This document shows positions 19,137-27,603 of a DNA stretch of 64,000 bases, piece by piece. The position numbers and the translations under genes were made by a program. The first letter of the stretch is position 1; every line of letters begins with the position of its first letter. The notes below the pieces were generated by a model that worked only from the letters and a program-made list of their open reading frames with translations, ran no database searches and had not been told where the DNA came from. The stretch is from Rhodobacter capsulatus (lineage in GTDB: Bacteria; Pseudomonadota; Alphaproteobacteria; Rhodobacterales; Rhodobacteraceae), in NCBI RefSeq assembly GCF_005144475.1, contig NZ_SWJZ01000012.1, positions 38,624 to 102,623 on the forward strand. Reading direction: 5' to 3'.

Positions 19137-19573
19137 CCGAAGCGTTCAAGGATATGATCGCGGATCTGGTCGCGGGTCTGGCGGTAGTAATGCAGCCGCG
19201 CCTCGCGCCCCTCGCCCAGCCCGGTCGGGTCCATGATCGCCCAGTGCACGACCTCGATATGGTAGAAGCGCGTCAGATCGAGCGCCTGATGGTAAGACGC
19301 GGGGGAGAGCGCGATGACCAGATCAAAGGCCCCCAGATCGTCGCCCATCTCCTTGAGTTCATGGAAACTTCTGGCCTGATGCCGTTCCAGGTCGACGCCG
19401 ATTTCCGCACAGACAGCAATCGCGAAGCCATCGGTGTCCAGATCGGCCTTGACCCCCACCGACTGCACATAGACCTCGCGGCCGTAGAACTGCTTCATCA
19501 TCCCTTCGGCCATCGGCGAGCGCGTCGCGTTATGGTCGCAGCAGAACAGGACGGCGTTGGGAAGCTTGCCCAT
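19121..19573 (-). CDS. Low-molecular-weight protein tyrosine phosphatase family protein
   Basis: 150 residues from ATG 19573, overlapping the UPF0262 stop. The catalytic loop is C12-DHNAT-R18 in FCCDHNATRSPMAEG, with a carboxy-terminal general-acid aspartate in MDPTGL. Both LMW tyrosine phosphatases and the related arsenate reductases share this fold. The conserved place after hisD and UPF0262, away from ars genes, favours a phosphatase. It is the last gene of the murA-hisD minus-strand series. Confidence 0.85.
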   Translation of the reverse strand: MGKLPNAVLFCCDHNATRSPMAEGMMKQFYGREVYVQSVGVKADLDTDGFAIAVCAEIGVDLERHQARSFHELKEMGDDLGAFDLVIALSPASYHQALDLTRFYHIEVVHWAIMDPTGLGEGREARLHYYRQTRDQIRDHILERFGQPKA

Positions 19574-20052
19574 CAGCTCACCGGGGTCAGCACGCAAACA
19601 AGGGTGAAGAGCCGCCGGGCGGTGTCGATGTCGATCTCGGCCTTGCCGGTCAGACGTTCCTGCAGCACCCGCGCGCCCTCGTTGTGGATGCCGCGCCGGG
19701 CCATGTCCACCGCCTCGATCTGGCTGGGCGGCAGTTTCTTCACCGCCTCGAAATAGCTTTCGCAGATCTGGAAATAATCCTTCACCACCTGCCGGAACGG
19801 GCCGAAGGACAGATGGAACTCGGCCACCTTGGCGCCGGTTTCCAGACAGGTGTCGAACACGAGCCGCCCGTCGCGCACCGACAACGTCAGCGCAAAGGGC
19901 CCCTCGGGCGCGGCGCCGCCCTCGCGGCCGGGGATCACCCAGCTGTTGTCCTCGAGCAGGTCGAAAACCGCGACGCGGCGTTCCTGCTCGATCTCGGGCG
20001 TCGGCGCGGGCAGGCCCGAATCGTCGATCTCAAGGCGGGTGATGCGGCTCAT
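19573..20052 (-). CDS. UPF0262 family protein
   Basis: 159 residues. I recognise it as the UPF0262 family of alphaproteobacteria from SRITRLEIDD, the DNSWVIPG segment and FHLSFGPFRQVVKDYFQICESYFEAVK. No biochemical function is known. The ATG overlaps the hisD stop and its stop overlaps the phosphatase start, so it is coupled on both sides. This order is conserved in Rhodobacterales. Confidence 0.85.
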   Translation of the reverse strand: MSRITRLEIDDSGLPAPTPEIEQERRVAVFDLLEDNSWVIPGREGGAAPEGPFALTLSVRDGRLVFDTCLETGAKVAEFHLSFGPFRQVVKDYFQICESYFEAVKKLPPSQIEAVDMARRGIHNEGARVLQERLTGKAEIDIDTARRLFTLVCVLTPVS

Positions 20053-21365
20053 TCTGTCGCCTTTTCGTTCAATGCATCAAGACGCGCGCGGACGGACAAC
20101 CCATGCGCCTGCAGGCTTTCCGAAATGGCGAGCGTTTCCGCCGCCGGGCCGATCGCACGCAAGGCCTCGGGCGTCATTTTCGCCAGCGTCGTGCGCTTGA
20201 GGAAATCCATCACCGAAAGCCCCGAGGAAAACCGCGCCGAGCGCGCCGTGGGCAGAACATGGTTCGGCCCGCCAACGTAATCGCCGATCGCCTCGGGCGT
20301 CCATTGGCCGAGGAAAATCGCGCCCGCATGGGTGATCTGACCTGCGAGCGCCTCGGGGTCGGCGACGCACAGCTCAAGGTGTTCGGGGGCAACCCGGTTC
20401 GAGAGCATCGCCGCCTCGGCCAGATCGCGGGTGACGATCACCGCGCCGAAATCGCGCCAGCTGGCCCCGGCAATGTCGCGCCGCTCCAGCGTCTCAAGCC
20501 GCTTTTCCACCGCCGCCGTCACGGCTTTGGCAAAACCGGCATCGGGGGTCAGGATCAGCGCCTGCGCCGATTGGTCGTGTTCGGCCTGGCTCAGCAGATC
20601 CAGCGCCACCCAGTCGGGGTTCGCCGTCTCGTCCGCGATCACCAGAATTTCCGAAGGCCCGGCGATCATGTCGATGCCGACGCGGCCAAAGACCCGCCGC
20701 TTCGCCGCCGCCACGAAGGCATTGCCCGGCCCGGTGATCTTGTCGACCGGCGCGATCGTCGCCGTGCCATAGGCCAAAGCCGCCACCGCCTGCGCGCCGC
20801 CGATGCGGTAGACCGTGTCCACCCCGGCGATCTCGGCGGCCAGAAGCACCAGCGGATTGACCACGCCCCCGGGCGTCGGGCAGACGACAACAAGCCGCTC
20901 CACCCCCGCCACCTTGGCCGGGATCGCATTCATCAAGACGGACGAGGGATAGGAGGCGAGCCCCCCCGGCACATAAAGCCCGGCGGCCGAGACGGGCGAC
21001 CAGCGCCAGCCCAGCTCCGCCCCGGTGGCCTCGGTCCAGCGTTCTTCCATCACCGGCATCTGCCGGGCGTGATAGGCCCGGATACGCTCGGCCGCGAGTT
21101 CGAGCGCCGCGCGCTCGGCCGCGGGCACCTTGGCGATTTCCGCCGCAATCTCGGCCTTCGAAAAGGCGAGCGTCTCGGGTGTCAGATCGAGCCGGTCGAA
21201 TTTCGACGTGTAGTCGATCACCGCCGCATCGCCGCGCGCACGCACCTCGGCGATGATCGCCGCCACCGTCGCATCGACATCGGGGCTGTCCTCGCGCTTC
21301 ATCCCCAGAAGGGCGGTGAAACGGGTCTCGAAATCATCGGCATCGGTGGTCAGGAAATGCGGCAT
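20049..21365 (-). CDS. hisD: Histidinol dehydrogenase
   Basis: 438 residues from ATG 21365 with AAGGAG upstream; a longer frame to 21485 has no such site. The enzyme oxidises L-histidinol to L-histidine in two NAD-dependent steps using zinc. Family landmarks are present: GLYVPGGLASYPSSVLMNAIPAKVAG, the NAD-site glycines in KITGPGNAFVAAAKR, GPSEILVIAD, SQAEHDQSAQ and the carboxy-terminal zinc-ligand region HAGAIFLGQWTPEAIGDYVGGPNHVLPT. Other his genes are absent from the window. Confidence 0.97.
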   Translation of the reverse strand: MPHFLTTDADDFETRFTALLGMKREDSPDVDATVAAIIAEVRARGDAAVIDYTSKFDRLDLTPETLAFSKAEIAAEIAKVPAAERAALELAAERIRAYHARQMPVMEERWTEATGAELGWRWSPVSAAGLYVPGGLASYPSSVLMNAIPAKVAGVERLVVVCPTPGGVVNPLVLLAAEIAGVDTVYRIGGAQAVAALAYGTATIAPVDKITGPGNAFVAAAKRRVFGRVGIDMIAGPSEILVIADETANPDWVALDLLSQAEHDQSAQALILTPDAGFAKAVTAAVEKRLETLERRDIAGASWRDFGAVIVTRDLAEAAMLSNRVAPEHLELCVADPEALAGQITHAGAIFLGQWTPEAIGDYVGGPNHVLPTARSARFSSGLSVMDFLKRTTLAKMTPEALRAIGPAAETLAISESLQAHGLSVRARLDALNEKATE

Positions 21366-21469
21366 CGGAGGCTCCTTCTTGACCAAGGGGATAGAGCGAA
21401 GCGGGACGCGGGGCAAGCTTCGCGCGCGGCCGCGCCCTGCGGCATCCGTCGCGAAAGGGCGTATTTCGG

Positions 21470-21500
21470 CCAAGAAGAAACCCATACCGTTTCTTCTTGG
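21470..21500 (-). terminator. Hairpin between GNAT gene and hisD
   Basis: Arms CCAAGAAGAAAC (21470-21481) and GTTTCTTCTTGG (21489-21500) form a perfect 12-bp stem with a 7-nt loop. Flanking GCGTATTT and AAATACGC extend the pairing imperfectly. It lies downstream of the GNAT gene in that gene's direction, in an otherwise empty gap, so it likely ends the murA-DUF2948-GNAT transcript. There is no long T-tract. Confidence 0.5.
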
Positions 21501-21539
21501 CGCAAATACGCCTCTGCCTTGCGGGCCGGGCGCGGCGTT

Positions 21540-22016
21540 TCAGATCAGGCGCTTGTGCAGGGGATGGCCAAGCAGCCAGCCGCCACCGCCGCCGCGGTCA
21601 TCCATCTGCCAGCCCTGACGGCGATAAAAGCCAAGCGCGGTGTTGGTCGCGGTCAGCCGCGCCTCGACGCGGCCATGGGCGCGCAATTCCTCTTCCAGCG
21701 CCGCCAGCAGGGCGCGGCCGCAGCCCTTGCCCTGCGCCTCCGGCGCGGCAAAGAGCAGCCGGATCCGGCCCTCCCCGTCGGGCTGATGGCGCCAGTCGAT
21801 CGCGCCCACGGCGACGATGCCCTCGGGTTCCGCGACGAACAGCCGCTGCTCGGGGTCGTGCAGGATCGAGGCGAGCGCCTTCGGGCTGTTCGAGGCGACC
21901 CAGGGCCGGATGCGCTCGGGGTCGTCCCGGTGATCGGCGCGGCACAAAGCGGTGATCGACGCGCCGATCACCGCCGACAGGACGGGCAGTTCCTCGGATC
22001 GGGCAGGACGGATCAT
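21540..22016 (-). CDS. GNAT-family N-acetyltransferase
   Basis: 158 residues. The acetyl-CoA loop APEAQGKGCGRALLAALEEELRAHG and the carboxy-terminal TATNTALGFYRRQGWQMDD are standard GNAT elements. The substrate cannot be predicted. It lies 13 bp after the DUF2948 gene and a hairpin follows. I do not recall it as a fixed member of the conserved murA-hisD cluster, so it may be a local addition. Confidence 0.82.
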   Translation of the reverse strand: MIRPARSEELPVLSAVIGASITALCRADHRDDPERIRPWVASNSPKALASILHDPEQRLFVAEPEGIVAVGAIDWRHQPDGEGRIRLLFAAPEAQGKGCGRALLAALEEELRAHGRVEARLTATNTALGFYRRQGWQMDDRGGGGGWLLGHPLHKRLI

Positions 22017-22029
22017 GATCTTCGACCTT

Positions 22030-22509
22030 CTATTCCGGGTGGGTCGGCGCCTGGCCCGAAACGGCCCGATAGGGCCGCGTCACATCCCGCAGATCGACGG
22101 ACAGGCATTCGACCCCGGCGGCAATCGCCCCATCCCCCGCAAGGGTGATCACCACGCGCCCTGCCCCCTCGGCCCCCGGCTCGAAGGTGATGTCGAGCGC
22201 CGAGAGCACCAGATCCGGGTCCTTGCGGTCAAACCCCTGCGAGGCGACCTGGGTCACGTCGGAGAGCACCAGAAGCGATTGCACCCGCTCGTAGGGGCGA
22301 CGCTCGGCCTCGGCCGCCGCCTTGTCCTCCCAGCGGAAGCGGTTGAGCAGCATCGAGAGCCGCCGGGCCTTCGGCTCGTAGCGGATTTCAGTCACCGGCA
22401 GGACGGCATCCTGCACCAGCGCCGCCAGCACGCCCAGATCCACCGCGCTTTCGGCGCGCAGGGTCAGCGGCCCTTCGGCCCCGTCGTCAAACCGTGCATC
22501 CCGGCTCAT
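22030..22509 (-). CDS. DUF2948 family protein
   Basis: 159 residues. It resembles the DUF2948 family found next to murA in Rhodobacterales ([40 protein letters not shown]). The function is unknown and no catalytic motif or membrane segment is visible. The ATG overlaps the murA stop by 4 nt, so it is translated with murA. Assignment rests on recognition of the family and position. Confidence 0.75.
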   Translation of the reverse strand: MSRDARFDDGAEGPLTLRAESAVDLGVLAALVQDAVLPVTEIRYEPKARRLSMLLNRFRWEDKAAAEAERRPYERVQSLLVLSDVTQVASQGFDRKDPDLVLSALDITFEPGAEGAGRVVITLAGDGAIAAGVECLSVDLRDVTRPYRAVSGQAPTHPE

Positions 22510-23774
22510 TCGCCCTTCACCCGTTCGATATGCGCCCCGACGGCGCGCAGCTTTTCTTCTACCCGTTCGTAGCCGCGATCAAGGTGGTAAACTCGGCTGA
22601 CCACCGTCTCGCCTTCGGCGGCCAGACCGGCCAGAATCAAGGAAACCGAGGCCCGCAAATCAGTTGCCATGACCCGCGCGCCTTTCAGACGGTCGACGCC
22701 ATGCACTTTTGCAACACCGCCATGCACCTCGATCCGCGCTCCCATCCGCGCCAGTTCGGGCGCATGCATGAAGCGATTCTCGAAAATCCGCTCTTCCAGC
22801 ACGGAGGTTCCCTCGGCCGTGCAAAGCAAAGCCATCATCTGCGCCTGCAGGTCGGTCGGAAAGCCGGGGAAAGGCTCGGTCACCACATCGACGGCGCGGA
22901 TGCGGCCGTTCTTGCGTTTGACCTTGAGGCCGCGCGCGGTTTCCTCGACCGAGATCCCCGCCGCATCCAGTTTCTCGCAGAAGCTTGCGACCAGCTCGAT
23001 CCGGCCGCCCAGGCATTCCACCTCGCCGCCGCAGATCGCGGGCGCCAGCATGTAGGTGCCCAGCTCGATCCGGTCGGTGACGACGGGATGCGTCGCCCCG
23101 TGCAGCCGATCGACGCCCTGAATGGTGATCGTCGCCGTCCCCTCGCCCTCGATTTGCGCCCCCATCGCCCGCAGGCAGCGCGCCAGATCAACGATTTCGG
23201 GCTCCCGCGCGGCGTTTTTCAGCACCGAGGTGCCCTTGGCCAGCACCGCCGCCATCAGGAAATTCTCGGTCGCGCCGACCGAGGCAAAGCGCATCTCATG
23301 CACTGCGCCCTTCAGCCCGCCGCGCGCATTGGCGTGCAGATAGCCTTCCTTCAGCTCGATCTCGGCCCCCAAGGCGGTCAGCGCATCGATGTGAATGTCC
23401 ATCGGCCGCGCCCCGATCGCACAGCCGCCCGGCAGCGACACGACCGCATGGCCAAGCCGCGCCAGAAGCGGGCCCAGCACCAGATTCGAGGCCCGCATCT
23501 TCCGCACGATGTCATAATCGGCGACCGGGTTGATCTCGCCGTGGCACGAGGTGGCCAGCACCTTGCCGTCTTGCAGCGCGGTGACCTCGGCGCCGAGGCT
23601 GGCCAGCAGCTGCGTCATCGTGCGGATGTCGGAAAGCCGCGGCGCATTGGTCAGCGTCAGCGGTTCTTCGGACAGCAGGGTGGCGGGCATCAGCGCCAGA
23701 CAGGCATTCTTGGCGCCCGCAATCGGGATCTGCCCGGAAAGCGGCCCGTTGCCGCGCACAAGGATACTGTCCAC
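22506..23774 (-). CDS. murA: UDP-N-acetylglucosamine 1-carboxyvinyltransferase
   Basis: 422 residues from GTG 23774 with GGAGGAG upstream. The enzyme transfers enolpyruvate from PEP to UDP-GlcNAc, the first committed step of peptidoglycan synthesis. [17 protein letters not shown] carries the substrate-binding Lys-Asn pair. The loop Cys, target of fosfomycin, is retained in [13 protein letters not shown] near residue 118, so the protein should be fosfomycin-sensitive at the target level. Length is normal. A small basic protein gene precedes it by 4 bp and DUF2948 follows with overlap. Confidence 0.96.
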   Translation of the reverse strand: MDSILVRGNGPLSGQIPIAGAKNACLALMPATLLSEEPLTLTNAPRLSDIRTMTQLLASLGAEVTALQDGKVLATSCHGEINPVADYDIVRKMRASNLVLGPLLARLGHAVVSLPGGCAIGARPMDIHIDALTALGAEIELKEGYLHANARGGLKGAVHEMRFASVGATENFLMAAVLAKGTSVLKNAAREPEIVDLARCLRAMGAQIEGEGTATITIQGVDRLHGATHPVVTDRIELGTYMLAPAICGGEVECLGGRIELVASFCEKLDAAGISVEETARGLKVKRKNGRIRAVDVVTEPFPGFPTDLQAQMMALLCTAEGTSVLEERIFENRFMHAPELARMGARIEVHGGVAKVHGVDRLKGARVMATDLRASVSLILAGLAAEGETVVSRVYHLDRGYERVEEKLRAVGAHIERVKGE

Positions 23775-23778
23775 TCGC

Positions 23779-23943
23779 TCACTCCTCCGGGCCGGTTTCG
23801 GCCGTCTCGTTGTTGTTTTCCTCGGCGGACCGCGCCCGCGCCTGCGCCTTGCGCCGCGTCAGATTGGCGCGCAGGGCGGCGGCCAGACGCGCGTCGCGCG
23901 TGGCGTCAGAGGCGGTTTTCCGGCTGGGGGTGTCCTTTGTCAT
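23779..23943 (-). CDS. Small basic hypothetical protein upstream of murA
   Basis: 54 residues in an otherwise unassigned gap: a Lys/Arg-rich helix ([22 protein letters not shown]) and an acidic, Asn-rich tail ending PEE. There is no recognisable domain. The ATG is at 23943; the stop lies 4 bp before the murA start, and the murA ribosome site lies within the 3' end of this frame. That supports a real, coupled small gene. Similar short proteins are common upstream of murA in this group. Confidence 0.55.
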   Translation of the reverse strand: MTKDTPSRKTASDATRDARLAAALRANLTRRKAQARARSAEENNNETAETGPEE

Positions 23944-23996
23944 GCGCCCTTTTAGCGAGGCCGATGAAATGTGTCGAGAGAGGGTGAATATTTGGC

Positions 23997-24025
23997 TTGC
24001 GCACCCCGCCCGAGTCGTCTAAATC
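23997..24025 (+). promoter_or_regulatory. Promoter of tRNA-Thr
   Basis: TTGCGC (23997-24002) and TAAATC (24020-24025) are spaced exactly 17 bp and lie about 40 bp before the tRNA. A TTGCGC-type -35 is usual for stable-RNA promoters in Rhodobacter. Confidence 0.55.
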
Positions 24026-24065
24026 CCCGCCACGGTCAACGAAGACCAGCGCGAAAGCGTCGGAT

Positions 24066-24140
<75 letters not shown>

Positions 24141-24191
24141 TAAATCTTCAGAAAAACAGGTAGTTCGGCAGGTCGGGCGGCAGTCGACCCC

Positions 24192-24211
24192 GTTACCCCA
24201 AGTTACCCCAA
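24192..24211 (+). repeat. Tandem GTTACCCCAA repeat near island edge
   Basis: Two perfect adjacent copies of GTTACCCCAA lie about 50 bp after the tRNA. They resemble the GTTACCCC/GTAGCCCC motifs clustered beside the island primase gene (31868-32153). They could be arm-type recombinase sites or iterons; the sequence alone does not decide. Confidence 0.5.
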
Positions 24212-24346
24212 GCCCAGTTTTGCCGCATTTTGTGTTGCGCGAATTGGCGCGGATTCAGGCCGCGATTAGCGCAATCGCTAGAAGAACCCCCATCACAGAA
24301 GACTCCGCTCACGACAGGTGCTGTGCCTGTCTGAGAGGAGTAGACC

Positions 24347-24712
24347 ATGGAAGACAAGATCAACTGCTTCGACGCAAAGTCGGCGAAGCGCATCAAGAAG
24401 AACGTGGTGGGTAGCCCGCATTCGGCCTTTGCCGATGCCTTGGGAAACATCTGCCTGCTGGGGCGCGGTCGCCTGTCGGGCGGCGGCGTGGCCTTCAACA
24501 AGGGGGCGCTGGCTTGGCTGGGGGAACAGGACGGTGGGCGGTTCATCCGCGCAATCAACTTGACCACCGGCTTCGACCGTCTTGCCGCGCTTGACGACCT
24601 GCCAAACGACCAGAACCACGACCAGCGCGACTACATCGTGCTCGACCCCGAGGATTTTGAGGAGGAGCGGTTCCCGCCTCTCTCCACCTTGGACAACGAT
24701 GCGCCGTTCTGA
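24347..24712 (+). CDS. Hypothetical protein, island left end
   Basis: 121 residues from ATG 24347, with GAGAGGAG upstream. No known domain. The amino half is basic (KSAKRIKKNVVGSPH) and contains a Gly-rich stretch (LLGRGRLSGGGVAFN); the carboxy end is acidic (YIVLDPEDFEEERF). Good initiation signal and codon use suggest a real gene. It runs with the next gene, 17 bp apart, away from the tRNA. Confidence 0.55.
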   Translation: MEDKINCFDAKSAKRIKKNVVGSPHSAFADALGNICLLGRGRLSGGGVAFNKGALAWLGEQDGGRFIRAINLTTGFDRLAALDDLPNDQNHDQRDYIVLDPEDFEEERFPPLSTLDNDAPF

Positions 24713-24729
24713 GGAAAGGGAAAAAACAC

Positions 24730-25098
24730 ATGCCCACATACTTCAAGCACGGCGACGGCAAGACGACCATCGAGACGGTCGCCCGCTGGCTGATTCAGGA
24801 AGCTGCGTTTCGGGGTTGGTCGCTGCACGACTATGTCGAAGAAAGGTGCAGTCTGACCGATCTTGGCGTCACCGCCGAAAACGTGATCGCCACCCTCAAG
24901 CCGCTGATCCCCGACGCCCACCTGCACTACAACCGCGACGCCCCGAGGGGCAAGCGGTTCGACACATGGGAGGCTTGGTTCCAGCATCGTCTGCGCAACC
25001 GCATCTACTATTTCTTCCACCGCCACGCCGAAGGCGGCGGATTGCGCCGTTGCTGGGCTGAATGGCCGGTTCAAATACCGCTCCCATCCAAGAATTGA
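24730..25098 (+). CDS. Hypothetical island protein, probably truncated at the 3' end
   Basis: 122 residues from ATG 24730 (GAGGAAAGGG upstream). It contains a helix rich in aromatic and basic residues (FDTWEAWFQHRLRNRIYYFFHRHAE). No family is recognised. Base composition drops sharply after about 25060, where the low-GC restriction-modification block begins, and the last 20 residues read as run-on sequence. I infer that the natural carboxy terminus was replaced when that block arrived. Confidence 0.5.
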   Translation: MPTYFKHGDGKTTIETVARWLIQEAAFRGWSLHDYVEERCSLTDLGVTAENVIATLKPLIPDAHLHYNRDAPRGKRFDTWEAWFQHRLRNRIYYFFHRHAEGGGLRRCWAEWPVQIPLPSKN

Positions 25099-25142
25099 AG
25101 AAACATAGTGCCGCGCCAATCTACAAAGGCGAGGCACAACTC

Positions 25143-26385
25143 TTATGCTGCGATACGTTTCTCTGAATGCAAGTCAAGTATTGAATAGACCTCTTGCGCG
25201 ATTGACTTCGCAAGAAGAGGCGGAACGGCATTTCCAATCATCTGAGAAACGGGATTGACCAGAGGGGGAAAAACAAAGGAGTCATCAAAGCTCTGGAGAC
25301 GCGCCGCTTCGCGCATTGTCAAACCCCTATCTGCAACAGGGTGCGCGAAACGTCCCGAGCCCACATGGTAAACCCATGTTGTGATAGTCAGAGAGGGCTC
25401 GTCCCAGTCCAACCGACCGTAAGCACTTCCATAGAATTTGTTTGTCTGTAGCCTAGAATCAATTTCCCTCATTCTACCAGTGCCAACCGCATTAATTCGC
25501 TCAACTTGCTTACCGCTAAGAACGCGCGCAACATGATTTGTAACTGACCCGCTCGCGGACCGCATTGAAAAGGCGTAGTCACTTAAATCGGACATGGTTA
25601 TGTATTGGAGGGGACTCAACCCACGAACCGTTGAAGGTTCAGGTAGGTCTCCAATCGCATCGCGAACTGTTCTATATCGGCGTGAATTTCCGAACAGGTC
25701 ACCCGCAGCGGGAAAAAACTCTGCCTTAGGGAAACTTGGCCCACGCCCAACTACATCACAAACATCTTTCCGCACGGCCAGAAAGAAAACGCGATGCCGC
25801 ATTTGAGGCACGCCAAAATCAGCCGCGCACAATTTCTGAAATGCTACATCATAACCCCATTCCTCAAAAGTGGAGATTAGGTCTTGAGAAAACTTTCCGC
25901 TATCATAGTTCAAAAACTCCCGAACATTCTCGACCAATACAACTTTCGGCTTGATAAACTCGCAAACATCCAAGAAGTCTTTATACAGATGATTTCTAGG
26001 ATCGTCATAGAAACGGACGCCCTTCTCCGAGTCAACATACTTTCTGACACCATTTCTGCTAAATCCGTTGCATGGCGGACCACCAGCGATAACGTCTATA
26101 TCGTCCAAATTGGTTAAACCTGCGGCACGAAGCTCTTGGGACAGGGTGGTCCTGTTATCCGTTAGCTTCCTAATGTCGCCCGTGAACACTCGCGGTGGTT
26201 GGCCCTCTGAATTTCGCAGATTAGCCACGAAGGCCCTTGAGGGGTGCGCTAAAAGCTCCACACCAAATTCAGTCGTGAAACGCCCAGTTGCCTCAAAGGC
26301 TCGGCTCAAAGACTCGGCTCAAGCCGCCGCACCCGCAGAAGAGGCCAATGATCTTGTATTTTTTAGCCAATTTCAAACCTCGCAC
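25143..26385 (-). pseudogene. DNA (cytosine-5) methyltransferase, frameshifted by a 13-bp duplication
   Basis: The main frame (25143-26309) encodes 388 residues with C5-methyltransferase motifs: GGPPCNGFS (catalytic Cys), VLVENV, QMRHRVFF, RLQSFDDSF and IGNAVPP. Motif I, FCGCGGLSR, lies just upstream in another frame starting at about 26385 (GTG) or a nearby TTG. The frame is broken by a tandem 13-bp repeat at 26297-26322; deleting one copy restores a continuous protein of about 410 residues. As written the upstream frame stops at once, and the downstream frame could begin only at a TTG without motif I. The gene is AT-rich compared with its surroundings. Its partner endonuclease is truncated. 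Confidence 0.85.
26297..26322. repeat. 13-bp tandem duplication inside the methyltransferase gene
   Basis: Unit AGGCTCGGCTCAA (26297-26309) is followed by AGACTCGGCTCAA (26310-26322), with a partial copy (CTCAA) just before. The two full units differ at one base. Thirteen is not a multiple of three, so copy number sets the reading frame of the methyltransferase. Confidence 0.9.
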
Positions 26386-26452
26386 AGCGATCCGCTACGG
26401 CTCACCATCGCAACCTAACCTGAACATCAACGCTGAGCAAGTCCAAAATGGC

Positions 26453-26472
26453 ATTCATAGTCCGTGGACCCA
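26453..26472 (+). promoter_or_regulatory. Candidate C-box (controller-protein operator)
   Basis: ATTCATAGTCCGTGGACCCA, with the GTCC-GT-GGAC dyad, lies about 45 bp before the C-protein start. It resembles the TAGTCCGTG core that I recall from C-protein operators of type II restriction systems. It sits between the divergent methyltransferase and controller genes, as expected. Confidence 0.55.
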
Positions 26473-26514
26473 TCGGCACCTTTGAGGCACGCTGTTTGAT
26501 GATGCGGAGGAACA

Positions 26515-26754
26515 GTGACTTCGAGCAAGGACCCCATACTGGCTGCATTTGGAAGCCGCGTTCGACAACTTCGAAAGGAGCGCAGTCTTTCACAGGAAGC
26601 GCTCGCTGATGAAGCAGGGCTGGACCGTAGCTACATAGGCCAAGTTGAACGGGGCGAAAAAAACGTCTCGCTGTCGAACATTTGCAGAATCTCCAACGCG
26701 CTCAACGTTCCACCTCAAAGCCTGCTGGAGACTATTTATGTTCATCAAGAATAG
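26515..26754 (+). CDS. XRE-family restriction-modification controller (C) protein
   Basis: 79 residues, essentially one helix-turn-helix: FGSRVRQLRKERSLSQEALADEAGLDRSYIGQVERGEKNVSLSNICRISNALN. Size and sequence match C proteins, which activate endonuclease expression and autoregulate. It is divergent from a C5 methyltransferase, a C-box-like dyad lies upstream, and its last 17 nt overlap the start of a restriction-endonuclease-like frame. This is the classical C-R arrangement. Composition is lower in GC than the host average. Confidence 0.85.
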   Translation: MTSSKDPILAAFGSRVRQLRKERSLSQEALADEAGLDRSYIGQVERGEKNVSLSNICRISNALNVPPQSLLETIYVHQE

Positions 26755-27049
26755 TGACAATTATTTATCGCCCTCCGAAGTTCTTGAATTGGAACGCCTT
26801 TTGAAGGCATTCTTCACAATCCCATACTCGACAGATCTTGACGGTAAGGACGCCGAAACGCTAATTCGTATTGTCAAGAATGCAACTTTTGACCACTCGC
26901 GTAGAAAGGAAATCTTCGATATAATTGACGGCAACGTAGGATATTCAGTGAAGACATTAAGAAAGCGGCCATCAGCGAAAGTTGTTGATTTGCAGGAGCA
27001 GCAGCAGCGGTCACATAGAAGCCATAGGCGACGATGGTGCGGCGGCTGA
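26738..27049 (+). pseudogene. Truncated type II restriction endonuclease (5' fragment)
   Basis: The frame opens at ATG 26738 inside the C gene. About 80 residues look native and AT-rich (SPSEVLELERLLKAFFTIPYS, DAETLIRIVKNATFDHSRRKEIFDIIDG). From about 26975 composition becomes host-like and the frame reads through antisense sequence of a neighbouring phage-like gene to a chance stop. The nuclease identity is inferred from the C-R-M context; no PD-(D/E)XK core remains. A deletion fused it to the neighbour's 3' end. Confidence 0.65.
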
Positions 27050-27323
27050 ATTTGGAGGGCGTGGCTCGGTAGACCAATGCCGGATCACGTGTGCTGTCGC
27101 AAAAGACAGTGCGCCGCCCCATCCGATAGGTCAGGATGCCACATAGGGCTGCAAGCTCGCCTACAGCCACGCCGTAACAGCGAGCGAAGCGCCAAAGGGT
27201 CGGGATAGACGGCCAGCCATCGGGCTCCATCTCTGCCGCATAGGTCAGCACAGCTTCGTGCGCCAAGCGCAGATCGGGGCTGAACAGAATGTCGTATCCG
27301 TCAATCAATTCTTGTCCGGTCAT
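26874..27323 (-). pseudogene. Phage-like hypothetical protein with lost 3' end
   Basis: From ATG 27323 about 105 residues appear genuine: TGQELIDGYDILFSPDLRLAHEAVLTYAAEMEPDGWPSIPTL, then GVAVGELAALCGILTYRMG. After about 27005 the frame enters the AT-rich restriction block and ends at 26874 by chance. No family is recognised. It belongs to a minus-strand series with the two genes upstream. The same junction truncates the endonuclease on the other strand. Confidence 0.55.
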
Positions 27324-27324
27324 T

Positions 27325-27603
27325 TCACCTCCCCGGCCAGATGCCGCGAACCGAAGAAAAGTCGCCGTCCACGAGCGTATCCGTGTGCAAACCGCCGGGG
27401 GTGGTAGCCACATCGGTCACAACCCAGCCCGAGGGCGAGAACACATCGTTATAGCCGCGCGCCGTCGCAAGTGCGTTGGCAGCGACAATGGCGGCGGCGG
27501 GGTTGGCGGCGCTTACCAGCGCCCCCCGGATGCCCGAGGACGTGCCAAGGGTTTCAGCAAGGGCGGCATTCGCGGGGCGGGAAATGCGATACAGCGGCAT
27601 CAA
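27325..27603 (-). CDS. Small phage-like hypothetical protein
   Basis: 92 residues, Ala/Gly-rich (AANPAAAIVAANALATARGYNDVFSPSGWVVTDV), with no known domain. The start overlaps the stop of the upstream 237-residue gene by 4 nt and the next gene begins directly after its stop, so the three form one translation-coupled unit. The operon style and size suggest a structural or packaging module of a phage or satellite, but no homologue is identified. Confidence 0.55.
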   Translation of the reverse strand: MMPLYRISRPANAALAETLGTSSGIRGALVSAANPAAAIVAANALATARGYNDVFSPSGWVVTDVATTPGGLHTDTLVDGDFSSVRGIWPGR

